Source: Microbispora sp. NBC_01189 (GTDB lineage: Bacteria; Actinomycetota; Actinomycetes; Streptosporangiales; Streptosporangiaceae). Taken from it: a DNA stretch of 64,000 nt. Each line of letters opens with the position of its first letter. The stretch's first letter is position 1. The stretch is taken from the NCBI RefSeq assembly GCF_036010665.1, contig NZ_CP108581.1, forward strand, positions 7,187,501 through 7,251,500. Reading direction: 5' to 3'. Below the pieces are notes generated by a model. That model was not told the DNA's origin. It saw nothing but the letters and a program-made list of their open reading frames with translations, and searched no databases. A program made the translations under genes and the position numbers. Shown in pieces: positions 34,745 through 45,324 of this stretch.

Positions 34745-35686
34745 ATGCGCATCGAGCAACTCGAGTACATCCAGGCAGTGACCCGCCTCGGATCGCTGCG
34801 CCGGGCCGCCGACCATCTGCACCTGTCCCAACCGGCCCTGAGCGAGACAGTGCGCAACCTGGAGCGGGAACTCGGCGTGGACCTGCTGGAACGGCGCAGG
34901 TCCGGCGCGACGATCAGCGACAAGGGCCGCGAACTGCTGCCGTACATCGACGGCGTTCTGGAGGCGGTGGACCGCCTGCGCGGCGCGGCCGACGAGCAGC
35001 ACCGCACGGCCCGCATGGTCCGGCTGGGCACGGTCAACGCGGCCACCGTCCCGCTGCTCATCCCCGCGATCCGGGCGTTCCGCGAGGCCCATCCGACGAC
35101 GCAGGTCGAGGTCGTGGGCGCGCAGCAGGCCGAGATCCACCGGCGCATCCGCGAGGGCAGCTTCGACCTGGGGCTGGTGAACTACCTGAGCGGCGACGAC
35201 ATGCCGCCCGACCTCGCCACGACCGAACTGCTGCGCGGCCGCCCGGTGGTGTGCGTCCGCCCGGACAGCCCGCTCGCCGCGCTGCCCGCGATCGACGTCA
35301 CCGACCTGCTCGGCGAGCCCCTGATCGTGATGCGCGCCGGATACGTCATGCACCGCCTGGTCCACCGCCTCCTCGGCGGGCGGGCCCCCGCGTTCTCCTA
35401 CTCCACCGACGGCGCCGAGATGGGCAAGCTCATGGTGGCCGAGGGGCTCGGCGCGACCGTACTGCCGGAGTTCAGCGTAGCGGGCGATCCTCTGCTGCGC
35501 AGCGGCGCGATCGCCTACCGGCCGCTGGCCGTCCGCGTGGCGGAGGTCCTCCTGGTGATTCAGTCGCAGCGTACGGCCACCGGCCCCCGGGTGGCCCGCG
35601 ACCTGCACCGGTTCTTCACGCGGTGGGCTTCGCAGCACCGGGCCGCCCCGCGCGGGGTCGCCACGCGTGGAGAAAGGACAGCGTGA
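34745..35686 (+). CDS. LysR-family regulator of the organosulfur genes
   Basis: A 313-residue LysR protein. The N-terminal helix-turn-helix is RIEQLEYIQAVTRLGSLRRAADHLHLSQPALSETVRNLERELG. The inducer domain begins near VRLGTVNAATVPLLIPAIRAF and contains FDLGLVNYL and GEPLIVMRAGYVMHRLV. It lies between the DszC-like gene (divergent) and sfnG-sfnB-ssuE-ssuD (downstream, same strand). It is thus the likely controller of both, in the manner of Cbl/CysB or SfnR-type sulfur-starvation control. The inducer is unknown. Confidence 0.92.
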   Translation: MRIEQLEYIQAVTRLGSLRRAADHLHLSQPALSETVRNLERELGVDLLERRRSGATISDKGRELLPYIDGVLEAVDRLRGAADEQHRTARMVRLGTVNAATVPLLIPAIRAFREAHPTTQVEVVGAQQAEIHRRIREGSFDLGLVNYLSGDDMPPDLATTELLRGRPVVCVRPDSPLAALPAIDVTDLLGEPLIVMRAGYVMHRLVHRLLGGRAPAFSYSTDGAEMGKLMVAEGLGATVLPEFSVAGDPLLRSGAIAYRPLAVRVAEVLLVIQSQRTATGPRVARDLHRFFTRWASQHRAAPRGVATRGERTA

Positions 35687-35787
35687 AAGGACAGGGTGAC
35701 AGGGTTACCCTTTCGCCCCCTCGCTGATCACTTGTGGAACTCCCGGATACGGACGCGTAGTATTCCCATTGTCCTAGTAGGAAATGC

Positions 35788-36936
35788 ATGAAAGGGATCT
35801 CCGTGTCCGCGAACGTCAATCGCGAGCCGCTGCGGTTCGCCTACTGGGTGCCCAACGTCAGCGGGGGACTCGTCACCAGCACGATCGAGCAACGCACCGA
35901 CTGGAGCTACGACTACAACCGCGAGCTGGCGGTGCTCGCGGAGAACAACGGCTTCGAGTACGCGCTGTCCCAGGTGCGCTACATGGCCAGCTACGGCGCC
36001 GCGTTCCAGCAGGAGTCGACCAGCTTCAGCCTGGCGCTGCTGCTCGCCACCCAGCGGCTGAAGGTGATCGCCGCCGTACATCCCGGCCTGTGGCACCCGG
36101 CGGTGCTGGCCAAGCTGGTCAGCACCGCCGACCACCTGTCGGGCGGCCGCGCCGCCGTCAACGTGGTGAGCGGCTGGTTCAAGGGTGAGTTCACCGCCCT
36201 GGGCGAGCCCTGGCTGGAGCACGACGAGCGTTACCGCCGGTCCGAGGAGTTCATCCGCGTCCTGCGGGCGAGCTGGACCGAGGACAAAGCGCGGTTCCAG
36301 GGCGACTTCTACCGGCTGCACGGATACGACCTGCAGCCCAAACCGCTCACCGGGCCGGACCGCCCGCACCCCGAGATCTTCCAGGGCGGCAACTCCACCG
36401 CGGCCCGGGCCATGGCCGGCCGGGTCTCGGACTGGTATTTCAGCAACGGCAAGGACTTCGACGGCGTCACCGAGCAGGTGCGCGAGGTCGGCGAGGCGGC
36501 GCGGGCCCACGGCCGCCGGGTGCGGTTCGGCCTCAACGGTTTCCTCATCGCGAGGGACACCGAGGCCGAGGCGCGCGAGACGCTGCGCGAGATAGTGGCC
36601 AAGGCCGACGTCGAGGCCGTGCACGGGTTCCGGGACGCGGTCCGGCAGGCCGGCAGGTCCGCCCAGGACGGACGCGGCATGTGGGCCGACTCCTCGTTCG
36701 AGGACCTGGTGCAGTACAACGACGGCTTCCGCACCCGCCTCATCGGCACGCCCGAGCAGATCGCGCGCCGCGCGATCGAGTACAAGAGGCGCGGCGTCGA
36801 CCTGCTGCTGCTCGGCTTCCTCCACTACCACGAGGAGGTCGAGTACTTCGGCCGCCACGTGCTGCCCATCATCCGCGAACTGGAGGGCGAGATCGAGGCC
36901 GCGGGCGCCTTCCCGGTGGAACCGGCCAGGGCCTGA
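35788..36936 (+). CDS. sfnG: FMNH2-dependent dimethylsulfone monooxygenase-like LLM oxygenase
   Basis: A 382-residue bacterial luciferase-like flavin oxygenase. The opening PLRFAYWVPNVSGGLVTSTIEQRTDWSYDYN and the segment FEYALSQVRYMASYGAAFQQES are distinctive of SfnG. That enzyme oxidises dimethylsulfone to methanesulfinate, releasing sulfur for growth. RAAVNVVSGWFKGEF and EIFQGGNSTAARAMAGRVSDWYF are the conserved flavin-site regions. Start ATG 35788 has AGGA 6 nt upstream; GTG 35803 is preceded by AAAGGG and is a real alternative. It is first in a four-gene operon with sfnB, ssuE and ssuD. Confidence 0.9.
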   Translation: MKGISVSANVNREPLRFAYWVPNVSGGLVTSTIEQRTDWSYDYNRELAVLAENNGFEYALSQVRYMASYGAAFQQESTSFSLALLLATQRLKVIAAVHPGLWHPAVLAKLVSTADHLSGGRAAVNVVSGWFKGEFTALGEPWLEHDERYRRSEEFIRVLRASWTEDKARFQGDFYRLHGYDLQPKPLTGPDRPHPEIFQGGNSTAARAMAGRVSDWYFSNGKDFDGVTEQVREVGEAARAHGRRVRFGLNGFLIARDTEAEARETLREIVAKADVEAVHGFRDAVRQAGRSAQDGRGMWADSSFEDLVQYNDGFRTRLIGTPEQIARRAIEYKRRGVDLLLLGFLHYHEEVEYFGRHVLPIIRELEGEIEAAGAFPVEPARA

Positions 36937-36938
36937 CC

Positions 36939-38231
36939 ATGAGCGGCCTCGCCCACGCCCCCGGAACCACGCCCGACAGCACACTTGGCAGCACGCCCGG
37001 CAGCACGCCCGGCAGCACGCCCGGCAGCACGCCCGGAACGCCCCGGGCGGCCGCGCGCGTCATCGGCGGCGACGAGGAGGCGCTCGCCGTCGCCGCCGAA
37101 CTGGCCGGGCGATTCTCGCTCCGCGCCGCCGAGCGGGACGCCCGCCGTGAGCTCCCGGTCGCCGAACTGGCCGAGCTGTCGGCGAGCGGGCTGCTCGGCG
37201 TCACGGTCCCCCGCGAGCACGGCGGCGCCGACGTGCGCTCCGCCACGCTGGCCGAGGTCGTCCGGCTGCTCGCCACGGGCGACCCCAGCATCGCCCAGAT
37301 CCCGCAGAGCCACTTCGTGTACGTCAACGTCCTGCGCCGGCAGGGAACCCCGGAGCAACGGGAGTTCTTCTTCGCCGAGGTCCTGGCGGGCAGGCGGTTC
37401 GGCAACGCCCAGTCTGAGGCGGGCACCAGACACGTGCAGGACTACCGCACCCGCCTCCGGCCGGACGGCGACGGCGGGTTCGTCCTCGACGGTGTCAAGC
37501 ACTACTCGACCGGGGCCCTGTTCGCGGACTGGATCCCCGTGCTGGCCAAGGACCCCCACGACCGGCTCGTCGCCGCGTACGTGCCGGTCGGCGCCCCCGG
37601 GCTCACGGTCGTGGACGACTGGGACGGAATGGGCCAGCGCACCACGGCCAGCGGAACGGTGCGGCTGGAGGGCGTGCGGGTCCCGGCCGACCGGGTGGTC
37701 CCCCATCACCTGACCTTCACCGGGCCGCAGCTGCACGGCGCGCACGCACAGCTGCTGCACGCCGCGATCGACGCCGGCATCGCCCGCGGCGCGCTGACCG
37801 AGGCGGCCGAGTTCGTCCGCACCCGCAGCAGGCCGTGGTTCGAGAGCGGCTCCGAACGAGCCGTGGACGACCCCCTGACCATCCAGCGCTTCGGAGAGCT
37901 GGAGCTCGCCGTACGGGCGGCCGAGGCGCTGCTCGGCGAGGCCGGACGGGTCGTCGACCACGCGCGGGCGCGGCTGGACGACGAGACCGCCGCCATGGCG
38001 TCGGTCGCCGTCGCCGCGGCGAAGGCCGCCGCCGACCGGGCCGCCGTCGAGGTGACCAACGCCCTGTTCGAGGTGTCCGGCACCAGGTCGGCGCTCGACT
38101 CGCTCAACCTGCACCGGCACTGGCGCAACGCCCGCACCCATACCCTGCACGACCCGGTGCGCTGGAAGATCCAGCACATCGGCCGGTACGCGCTGACCGG
38201 AACGCCGCCCCCACGGCACGGCCTGATCTGA
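36939..38231 (+). CDS. sfnB: SfnB-type sulfur acquisition oxidoreductase
   Basis: A 430-residue acyl-CoA dehydrogenase-fold flavoprotein. LSASGLLGVTVPREHGGADV, IPQSHFVYVNVLRRQGT, GRRFGNAQSEAGTRHVQDY, DGMGQRTTASGTVRLEGV and LHRHWRNARTHTLHDPVRWK match the SfnB family of sulfur-starvation oxygenases. About 40 N-terminal residues precede the fold, including a four-times repeated STPG motif encoded by a 12-bp tandem repeat. Family members normally begin close to the fold, so this is an added linker. It starts 2 nt after the sfnG stop and is probably translationally coupled. Confidence 0.9.
   Translation: MSGLAHAPGTTPDSTLGSTPGSTPGSTPGSTPGTPRAAARVIGGDEEALAVAAELAGRFSLRAAERDARRELPVAELAELSASGLLGVTVPREHGGADVRSATLAEVVRLLATGDPSIAQIPQSHFVYVNVLRRQGTPEQREFFFAEVLAGRRFGNAQSEAGTRHVQDYRTRLRPDGDGGFVLDGVKHYSTGALFADWIPVLAKDPHDRLVAAYVPVGAPGLTVVDDWDGMGQRTTASGTVRLEGVRVPADRVVPHHLTFTGPQLHGAHAQLLHAAIDAGIARGALTEAAEFVRTRSRPWFESGSERAVDDPLTIQRFGELELAVRAAEALLGEAGRVVDHARARLDDETAAMASVAVAAAKAAADRAAVEVTNALFEVSGTRSALDSLNLHRHWRNARTHTLHDPVRWKIQHIGRYALTGTPPPRHGLI
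36989..37036. repeat. 12-bp tandem repeat (4 copies) in the sfnB N-terminus
   Basis: Four consecutive copies of CAGCACGCCCGG give a GSTP tetrapeptide repeat in the N-terminal extension of SfnB. The copies are identical, suggesting recent slippage expansion. The frame is preserved because the unit is a multiple of three. Confidence 0.9.
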
Positions 38232-38261
38232 TCCGGTCCCCTTCCGACGGAGGTTCCCGCC

Positions 38262-38813
38262 ATGTCCACCATCGTCGTCCTGTCCGGCAGCCCCTCGGCG
38301 GTGTCGCGTACCGCGGCGTTGTGCGCCCACCTCGCCGACCGGCTGGGCAGCCTCGGCCACGAGGTCCGCACGGTCCACGTGCGCGACCTGCCCGCCGAGG
38401 CCCTGTTGTCGGCCGACACCGGGCACCCGCGCATCGCCGAGGTCGTCGGCCTCATCGGCGAGGCGGACGGCGTCCTGGTCGCCTCGCCGGTCTACAAGGC
38501 GGCCTACAGCGGCCTGCTGAAGACGCTGCTCGACCTGCTGCCGCAGTTCGCGTTCACAGGAAAGGTCGTGCTGCCGATCGTCACCGGCGGCAGCCCGGCC
38601 CACGTGCTCGCCATCGACTACGCGCTGCGCCCGGTCCTGACCTCGCTCGGCGCCGACCACGTCGTGCCCGGATGGTTCGTCCTCGACCGGCACATCGTCC
38701 TCCGCGACGACGGAGCCACCCTGGAGCCGGACGCCGCCACCCCGCTCTACCGGGTGGCCGACGCCTTCGCGCACGCCGTGGACGCCCGCCGTCCGCTGGC
38801 CCGCGCGTCCTGA
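38262..38813 (+). CDS. ssuE: NAD(P)H-dependent FMN reductase
   Basis: A 183-residue flavodoxin-like reductase that supplies FMNH2 to the two-component oxygenases of this operon. It shows VVLSGSPSAVSRTAALCAHL (phosphate loop), VLVASPVYKAAYSGLLKTLLDLLPQ (FMN-binding loop of SsuE/MsuE) and VLPIVTGGSPAHVLAIDYALRPVL. It is normal length. It lies 30 bp after sfnB and 10 bp before ssuD with clear Shine-Dalgarno sequences (GGAGG). It probably serves SfnG, SfnB, SsuD and the DszC-like enzyme together. Confidence 0.94.
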   Translation: MSTIVVLSGSPSAVSRTAALCAHLADRLGSLGHEVRTVHVRDLPAEALLSADTGHPRIAEVVGLIGEADGVLVASPVYKAAYSGLLKTLLDLLPQFAFTGKVVLPIVTGGSPAHVLAIDYALRPVLTSLGADHVVPGWFVLDRHIVLRDDGATLEPDAATPLYRVADAFAHAVDARRPLARAS

Positions 38814-38823
38814 AGGGAAACCC

Positions 38824-39981
38824 ATGGCACTGACCTTCCACTGGTTCCTGCCGACGTACGGGGACAGCCGCCATCTCGTCGGCGGCGGGCACGGCACGGA
38901 CGTCACCGCCGCCGGCGGGGACCGGCCGGCCGGCCTGGGCTACCTGAGCCAGGTCGCGCGCTGCGCCGAGCAGCTCGGTTTCGAGGGCGCGCTCACCCCC
39001 GCCGGCGCGTGGTGCGAGGACGCCTGGCTGACCACGGCCATGCTGGTCGCCCACTCCGAGCGGCTGAAGTTCCTGGTCGCCTTCCGTCCGGGGCTGCTGT
39101 CGCCCACGCTGGCCGCGCAGATGGCCGCCACCTTCCAGCGGCACTCGGGCGGACGGCTGCTGGTCAACGTCGTCACCGGCGGAGAGGACCACGAGCAGCG
39201 CGCGTACGGCGACCTTCTCGGCAAGGACGAGCGGTACGAACGCACGGACGAGTTCCTCACGGTCGTCCGCGCCCTCTGGCGCGGCGAACGGGTCACCCTG
39301 CGGGGCCGGCACATCCAGGTCGCCGACGCGGCGCTCACCCGGGCGCCGTCGCCGGTGCCCGCGGTGTACTTCGGCGGGTCGTCCACGGCGGCGGGCGGGG
39401 TGGCGGCACGGCACAGCGACGTGTACCTGACCTGGGGCGAGCCGCCCGCCCAGGTGGCCGAGAAGATCGCCTGGATCAGGGGGGAGGCCGCGGCGGCGGG
39501 GCGTGCGGTCCGGTTCGGCATCCGCCTCCACGTCATCAGCCGGGACACCTCCGCCCAGGCGTGGGCTGAGGCCGAGCGCCTGATATCGGCCCTCGACCCG
39601 GCGGTCATCGCGTCGGTGCAGGCCGGTCTCGCGCGCAGCGGGTCGGAGGGGCAGCGGCGGATGCGGGCTCTGCACGAGGGCCGCACGGACGCCCTGGAGG
39701 TCTCCCCGAACCTGTGGGCGGGGGTCGGTCTCGTCCGCGGCGGAGCGGGCACGGCACTGGTGGGCAGCCACACCGAGGTGGCCGAGCGGATCGAGGAGTA
39801 TCACGCGCTCGGCATCGACGAGTTCGTGCTGTCCGGTCATCCGCACCTGGAGGAGGCCTACTGGTTCGGCGAGGGCGTCCTGCCCCTGCTGCGCCGCAGG
39901 GGCCTGTGGCGGCATCCGGCCGGGGAACCCGCGGACGAGGCCCCCGTCTCCATCCCGTTCGCCGGCGCGTCCGCACGGTGA
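38824..39981 (+). CDS. ssuD: Alkanesulfonate monooxygenase, LLM class
   Basis: A 385-residue FMNH2-dependent oxygenase that cleaves C-S bonds in alkanesulfonates, giving sulfite and aldehyde. It shows FHWFLPTYGDSRHLVGGGHG, GFEGALTPAGAWCEDAWLTT, FLVAFRPGLLSPTLAAQMAA, GRLLVNVVTGGEDHEQRAYG and VYFGGSSTAAGGVAARHSD, all typical of SsuD. No ssuABC transporter is encoded nearby, so uptake must come from elsewhere. The operon ends at a strong terminator 56 bp downstream. Two copies of GCACGGTGACATCGTC follow the stop. Confidence 0.94.
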   Translation: MALTFHWFLPTYGDSRHLVGGGHGTDVTAAGGDRPAGLGYLSQVARCAEQLGFEGALTPAGAWCEDAWLTTAMLVAHSERLKFLVAFRPGLLSPTLAAQMAATFQRHSGGRLLVNVVTGGEDHEQRAYGDLLGKDERYERTDEFLTVVRALWRGERVTLRGRHIQVADAALTRAPSPVPAVYFGGSSTAAGGVAARHSDVYLTWGEPPAQVAEKIAWIRGEAAAAGRAVRFGIRLHVISRDTSAQAWAEAERLISALDPAVIASVQAGLARSGSEGQRRMRALHEGRTDALEVSPNLWAGVGLVRGGAGTALVGSHTEVAERIEEYHALGIDEFVLSGHPHLEEAYWFGEGVLPLLRRRGLWRHPAGEPADEAPVSIPFAGASAR

Positions 39982-40036
39982 CATCGTCCGCACGGTGACA
40001 TCGTCGCGCGATGACACCTCGCTCGCGCCCGGCAGG

Positions 40037-40069
40037 TCACGCCCGCTCAGGCGAGCGGGCGTGATTTCT
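40037..40069. terminator. Bidirectional terminator between ssuD and fabI
   Basis: A perfect 12-bp stem, TCACGCCCGCTC at 40037-40048 with GAGCGGGCGTGA at 40053-40064, has the 4-nt loop AGGC. A TTTC tract follows on the ssuD side. It lies between the convergent ssuD and fabI genes and can serve both strands. Confidence 0.85.
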
Positions 40070-40082
40070 GGCACCGCTGCCG

Positions 40083-40847
40083 TCAGACGCCCATCGCGTG
40101 GACGCCGCCGTCGACGTGGACGATCTCGCCGGTGGTGGCGGGGAACCAGTCGGACAGCAGCGCGACGCACGCCTTGGCGGCGGGGGCGGTGTCGGTCAGG
40201 TCCCAGCCGAGCGGCGCGCGCTCCGGCCAGGATTCCTCGAACTCCTGGAACCCGGGGATGCTCTTGGCGGCCATCGTGCGGAGCGGGCCGGCGGCGACGA
40301 GGTTGACCCGGATGCCGTGCCTGGCCAGGTCGCGCGCCAGGTAGCGGGAGCACGACTCCAGACCGGCCTTGGCGACGCCCATCCAGTCGTAGACCGGCCA
40401 CGCCTTGGTCGCGTCGAAGTCCAGGCCGACGACCGCGCCGCCCTCCTTCATCAGCGGCAGGCAGGCGACGGCGAGCGACTTGAACGAGAACGTCGAGACG
40501 TGGAACGCCGTGGCGACGTCCTCCCACGAGGTGTTGAGGAAGTTGCCGCCCAGGCAGGACTGCGGGGCGAAGCCGATGGAGTGGACGACCCCGTCCAGCC
40601 CGTCGAGGTGCTCGCCGACGCGGTCGGCGAGCGTGTCGAGGTGGTCGGTGTCCTGCACGTCGAGCTCGATCACCGGCGGCGGCTCGGGCAGCCGCTTGGC
40701 GATGCGCTCGACCAGGCTGAGGCGGCCGAAGCCGGTCAGCACGACCCGCGCGCCCTCCTCCTGGGCCAGCCTGGCGACGTTGAAGGCGATCGACGAGTCG
40801 GTGAGGACTCCCGTGACCAGCAGTCGCTTACCGTCCAGCAAACCCAT
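40083..40847 (-). CDS. fabI: Enoyl-[acyl-carrier-protein] reductase (NADH), InhA/FabI family
   Basis: The 254-residue SDR enzyme performs the last reduction of fatty-acid elongation in the cytosol. The NADH loop is LVTGVLTDSSIAFNVARLAQ, then HSIGFAPQSCLGGNFL, and the active site Tyr-x6-Lys is in VYDWMGVAKAGLES, the spacing of FabI/InhA. WDLTDTAPAAKACVALLSDWF and GEIVHVDGGVHAMG close the protein. It resembles mycobacterial InhA more than enterobacterial FabI. It follows a MabA-like fabG 55 bp upstream on the same strand, the mabA-inhA order known from mycobacteria. Confidence 0.95.
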   Translation of the reverse strand: MGLLDGKRLLVTGVLTDSSIAFNVARLAQEEGARVVLTGFGRLSLVERIAKRLPEPPPVIELDVQDTDHLDTLADRVGEHLDGLDGVVHSIGFAPQSCLGGNFLNTSWEDVATAFHVSTFSFKSLAVACLPLMKEGGAVVGLDFDATKAWPVYDWMGVAKAGLESCSRYLARDLARHGIRVNLVAAGPLRTMAAKSIPGFQEFEESWPERAPLGWDLTDTAPAAKACVALLSDWFPATTGEIVHVDGGVHAMGV

Positions 40848-40902
40848 GTCCTGCTCCGCTCAGTTAGTGCTCAGTGGCCCGGTGACGCAGTGGCCCGGTG
40901 GC

Positions 40903-41661
<759 letters not shown>

Positions 41662-41670
41662 TCACAGGGC

Positions 41671-41676
41671 TAGGAT
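41671..41676 (+). promoter_or_regulatory. -10 box giving a probable leaderless tldD transcript
   Basis: TAGGAT lies 7 nt before the ATG at 41684, so transcription would begin at or beside the A of the start codon. No Shine-Dalgarno precedes this ATG. A TTGTCC at 41643-41648 is 22 bp upstream of the -10, too far for a standard -35. Confidence 0.5.
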
Positions 41677-41683
41677 CGTGGAC

Positions 41684-43173
<1,490 letters not shown>

Positions 43174-43177
<4 letters not shown>

Positions 43178-44607
43178 GCGACCATTCAAGCGACGGGGTG
43201 AGCGGCGGGGTGGCCACGCCGCAGGAGACGGTGGAGCGGGCGCTCGCGCTGAGCGAGGCCGACGGCTGCGTCGTCATCGTGGACGAGGGCTCGACCGCCA
43301 ACCTCCGATTCGCCGGCAACACGCTGACGACCAACGGCGTCGCCCGGTCCTCGCGGCTCACCGTGATCTCCGTGGTCGGCGCGGGGGTCGGGGTGGTGTC
43401 GCGCTCCGCCGTACGGGACGGGCAGCTCGCCGACGTGGTGGCGGCGGCCGACCGCGCCGCCCGCGAGGCCCGCCCGTCGGAGGACGCGCGGCCCCTCGTG
43501 GGCATGGACGGAGTGGGCACGGACGCGGTGGGCACGGAGGCGGCGGGCTGGGACCGGCCGGTGGAGCCGACGTCCATCGACGTCTTCGGCGAGTTCGCCC
43601 CCGCGCTCGGGGAGGCGTTCGCCGCCGCCGACACCTCGGGACGCAGGCTGTACGGCTTCGCCGAGCACATCGTGACCTCCACCTTCGTCGGCTCGTCCAC
43701 CGGCCTGCGGCTCCGCCACGACCAGCCGACCGGCCGGCTTGAGTTGAACGCCAAGTCGGCGGACCTGGCGCGCTCGGCCTGGACGGGCGTCGCGACCCGC
43801 GACTTCGCCGACGTGGACGTGGCCGCGCTCGACGCCACGCTCACCCGGCGGCTCGACTGGGCCAAGCGGCGGATCGACCTGGAGCCGGGTCGTTACGAGA
43901 CGATCCTGCCGCCGACGGCGGTCTCCGACCTGATGATCTACCTGTACTGGTCGTCCGGCGCGCGCGACGCCGCCGACGGGCGGACGGTGTTCTCCCGGCC
44001 GGGCGGCGGCACGCGGGTCGGCGAGCGGCTGTCGCCGCACCCGATCTCGCTGTACAGCGACCCGGCCCACGCCGGGATCGCGTGCACACCGTTCGTCGTC
44101 GCGCACTCCTCCGGACGCGAGCAGTCGGTCTTCGACAACGGCCTGCCCCTCGGCCGCACCGAGTGGATCAGCGACGGCACGCTGGCCAACCTGGTGCAGA
44201 CCCGGCACTCGGCGGAGCTGACCGGCCTGGCCGCGACCCCGCAGATCGACAACCTGGTGATGGAGGGCCCGGCGGGCGGCCGCTCACTGGAGGAGATGGT
44301 CGCCTCGACCGAGCGGGGACTGCTGCTGACCTGCCTGTGGTACATCCGGGAGGTCGACCCGCAGTCGCTGCTGCTGACCGGGCTGACCAGGGACGGGGTG
44401 TATCTGGTCGAGAACGGCGAGGTCGTCGGCGAGGTCAACAACTTCCGGTTCAACGAGTCGCCGGTGGACCTGCTCGGCCGGCTGACCGAGGTCGGCGCGA
44501 GCCTGCCCACGCTGCCCCGCGAGTGGGGCGACTGGTTCAACCGCGCCGTCATGCCGCCGGTCCGCGTGCCCGACTTCAACATGTCGACGGTCAGCCAGGC
44601 GAGCTGA
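43174..44607 (+). CDS. TldE/PmbA-family partner of TldD
   Basis: 477 residues of the TldE/PmbA side of the heterodimer: it lacks the HExxxH motif and so forms the non-catalytic half of the cleft. It shows VVIVDEGSTANLRFAGNTLTTNG, GFAEHIVTSTFVGSSTGLRLRH, EPGRYETILPPTAVSDLMIYL and LLTCLWYIREVDPQSLLLTG. GTG 43174 overlaps the tldD stop (GTGA) with GGAGGG upstream, indicating translational coupling and matched synthesis. A Gly/Thr repeat (VGMDGVGTDAVGTEAAGWDRP) forms an unusual loop. Confidence 0.92.
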
Positions 44608-44656
44608 GCCCGCCCGCCCTGCCGCTCTGTTCGACGCTGTTCGGCGCTATTCGGCG

Positions 44657-44872
44657 CTATTCGGCGTCCTCAAGGCGGAAGCCCACTTTCATGCCGACCT
44701 GGAAGTGGGCCACCTCGCCGTCCACGATGTGGCCGCGTACCTCGGTCACCTCGAACCAGTCCAGGTGCCGCAGCGTCCGGGCGGCCCGCCGGACGCCGTT
44801 GCGGATGGCCTGGTCGACGCTCTCCTCCGAGGTGCCGACTATCTCGGTCACCCGATAGGTGCGATCCGACAT
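44657..44872 (-). CDS. Dodecin family flavin-binding protein
   Basis: A 71-residue dodecin: YRVTEIVGTSEESVDQAIRNGVRRAARTLRHLDWFEVTEVRGHIVDG, with the conserved Trp that stacks on flavin, ending HFQVGMKVGFRLED. Dodecins assemble into 12-mers that store or buffer FMN/FAD. The start ATG 44872 has a second Met directly upstream (44875). It is a single-gene unit convergent with the TldE gene. Confidence 0.93.
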   Translation of the reverse strand: MSDRTYRVTEIVGTSEESVDQAIRNGVRRAARTLRHLDWFEVTEVRGHIVDGEVAHFQVGMKVGFRLEDAE

Positions 44873-44958
44873 CACGTCCTCCTGCCTGTGCCTGTCCGCG
44901 TGATCGTAACCCCCCCGCGAACGTCCCCCCGCTCACTCCGGGGTCTACCGTGGAAAAC

Positions 44959-45282
44959 GTGAATCCATGGCGCAGGTTCAGAAAAGACCGCCCGGTCGTT
45001 CACCAGGTGACGGACGCGCAGCCGTCGCTGTCCAAGGACATCCGCAAGCGTGAGATCAGTTATCTCATCAAGATGGGCATCCGGATCGTCTGCCTCATCC
45101 TGGCCGTCGCGGTACCTTCCCCCTGGCCTGTCAAGGCCCTCTTCGTCGCCGGGGCGGTTCTTTTGCCATACGTTGCCGTTCTTGGGGCCAATCAGAGAGG
45201 TCACGAGCCCCCACCACGCATGGACTTGACCTCGCCTAACCAAAACGAGATACCACGGCATCGACGCGAGATCGGGTCGTGA
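44959..45282 (+). CDS. DUF3099 domain membrane protein
   Basis: About 107 residues: NPWRRFRKDRPVVHQVTDAQPSLSKDIRKREISYLIKMGIRIVCLILAV, with a second hydrophobic segment (ALFVAGAVLLPYVAVLGAN) and a polar tail. This is the actinobacterial DUF3099 pattern, two transmembrane segments with the conserved TDAQ and RxISYLIKMGIR regions. Function unknown. A TACCGT box at 44945-44950 lies 8 nt before GTG 44959, suggesting a leaderless message; GTG 44950 is an in-frame alternative. The candidate RNA gene begins about 40 bp after its stop. Confidence 0.85.
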   Translation: MNPWRRFRKDRPVVHQVTDAQPSLSKDIRKREISYLIKMGIRIVCLILAVAVPSPWPVKALFVAGAVLLPYVAVLGANQRGHEPPPRMDLTSPNQNEIPRHRREIGS

Positions 45283-45289
45283 CAAAGTC

Positions 45290-45321
45290 TTGACGCAACC
45301 CATGGGTTGGAGGTGTACAGT
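45290..45321 (+). promoter_or_regulatory. Putative promoter with 14-bp palindrome between -35 and -10
   Basis: TTGACG at 45290-45295 and TACAGT at 45316-45321 resemble an actinobacterial housekeeping promoter, with a long 20-bp spacer. The spacer holds the perfect palindrome CAACCCATGGGTTG (45297-45310), the right place for a repressor or for an activator correcting the spacing. Its core CAACC-N4-GGTTG matches the ArsR operators at 7837-7852 and 7883-7898. Confidence 0.6.
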
Positions 45322-45324
45322 TTA

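Noticed and set aside
34745-35686. LysR start inside longer frame from 34735
   Set aside because: The frame from 34735 is a different reading frame without homology; only the frame from 34745 gives the helix-turn-helix.
39966-40010. Transposon-end or attachment-site repeat after ssuD
   Set aside because: The duplicated GCACGGTGACATCGTC is a local tandem duplication of the gene end; no integrase, transposase or target-site pattern accompanies it.
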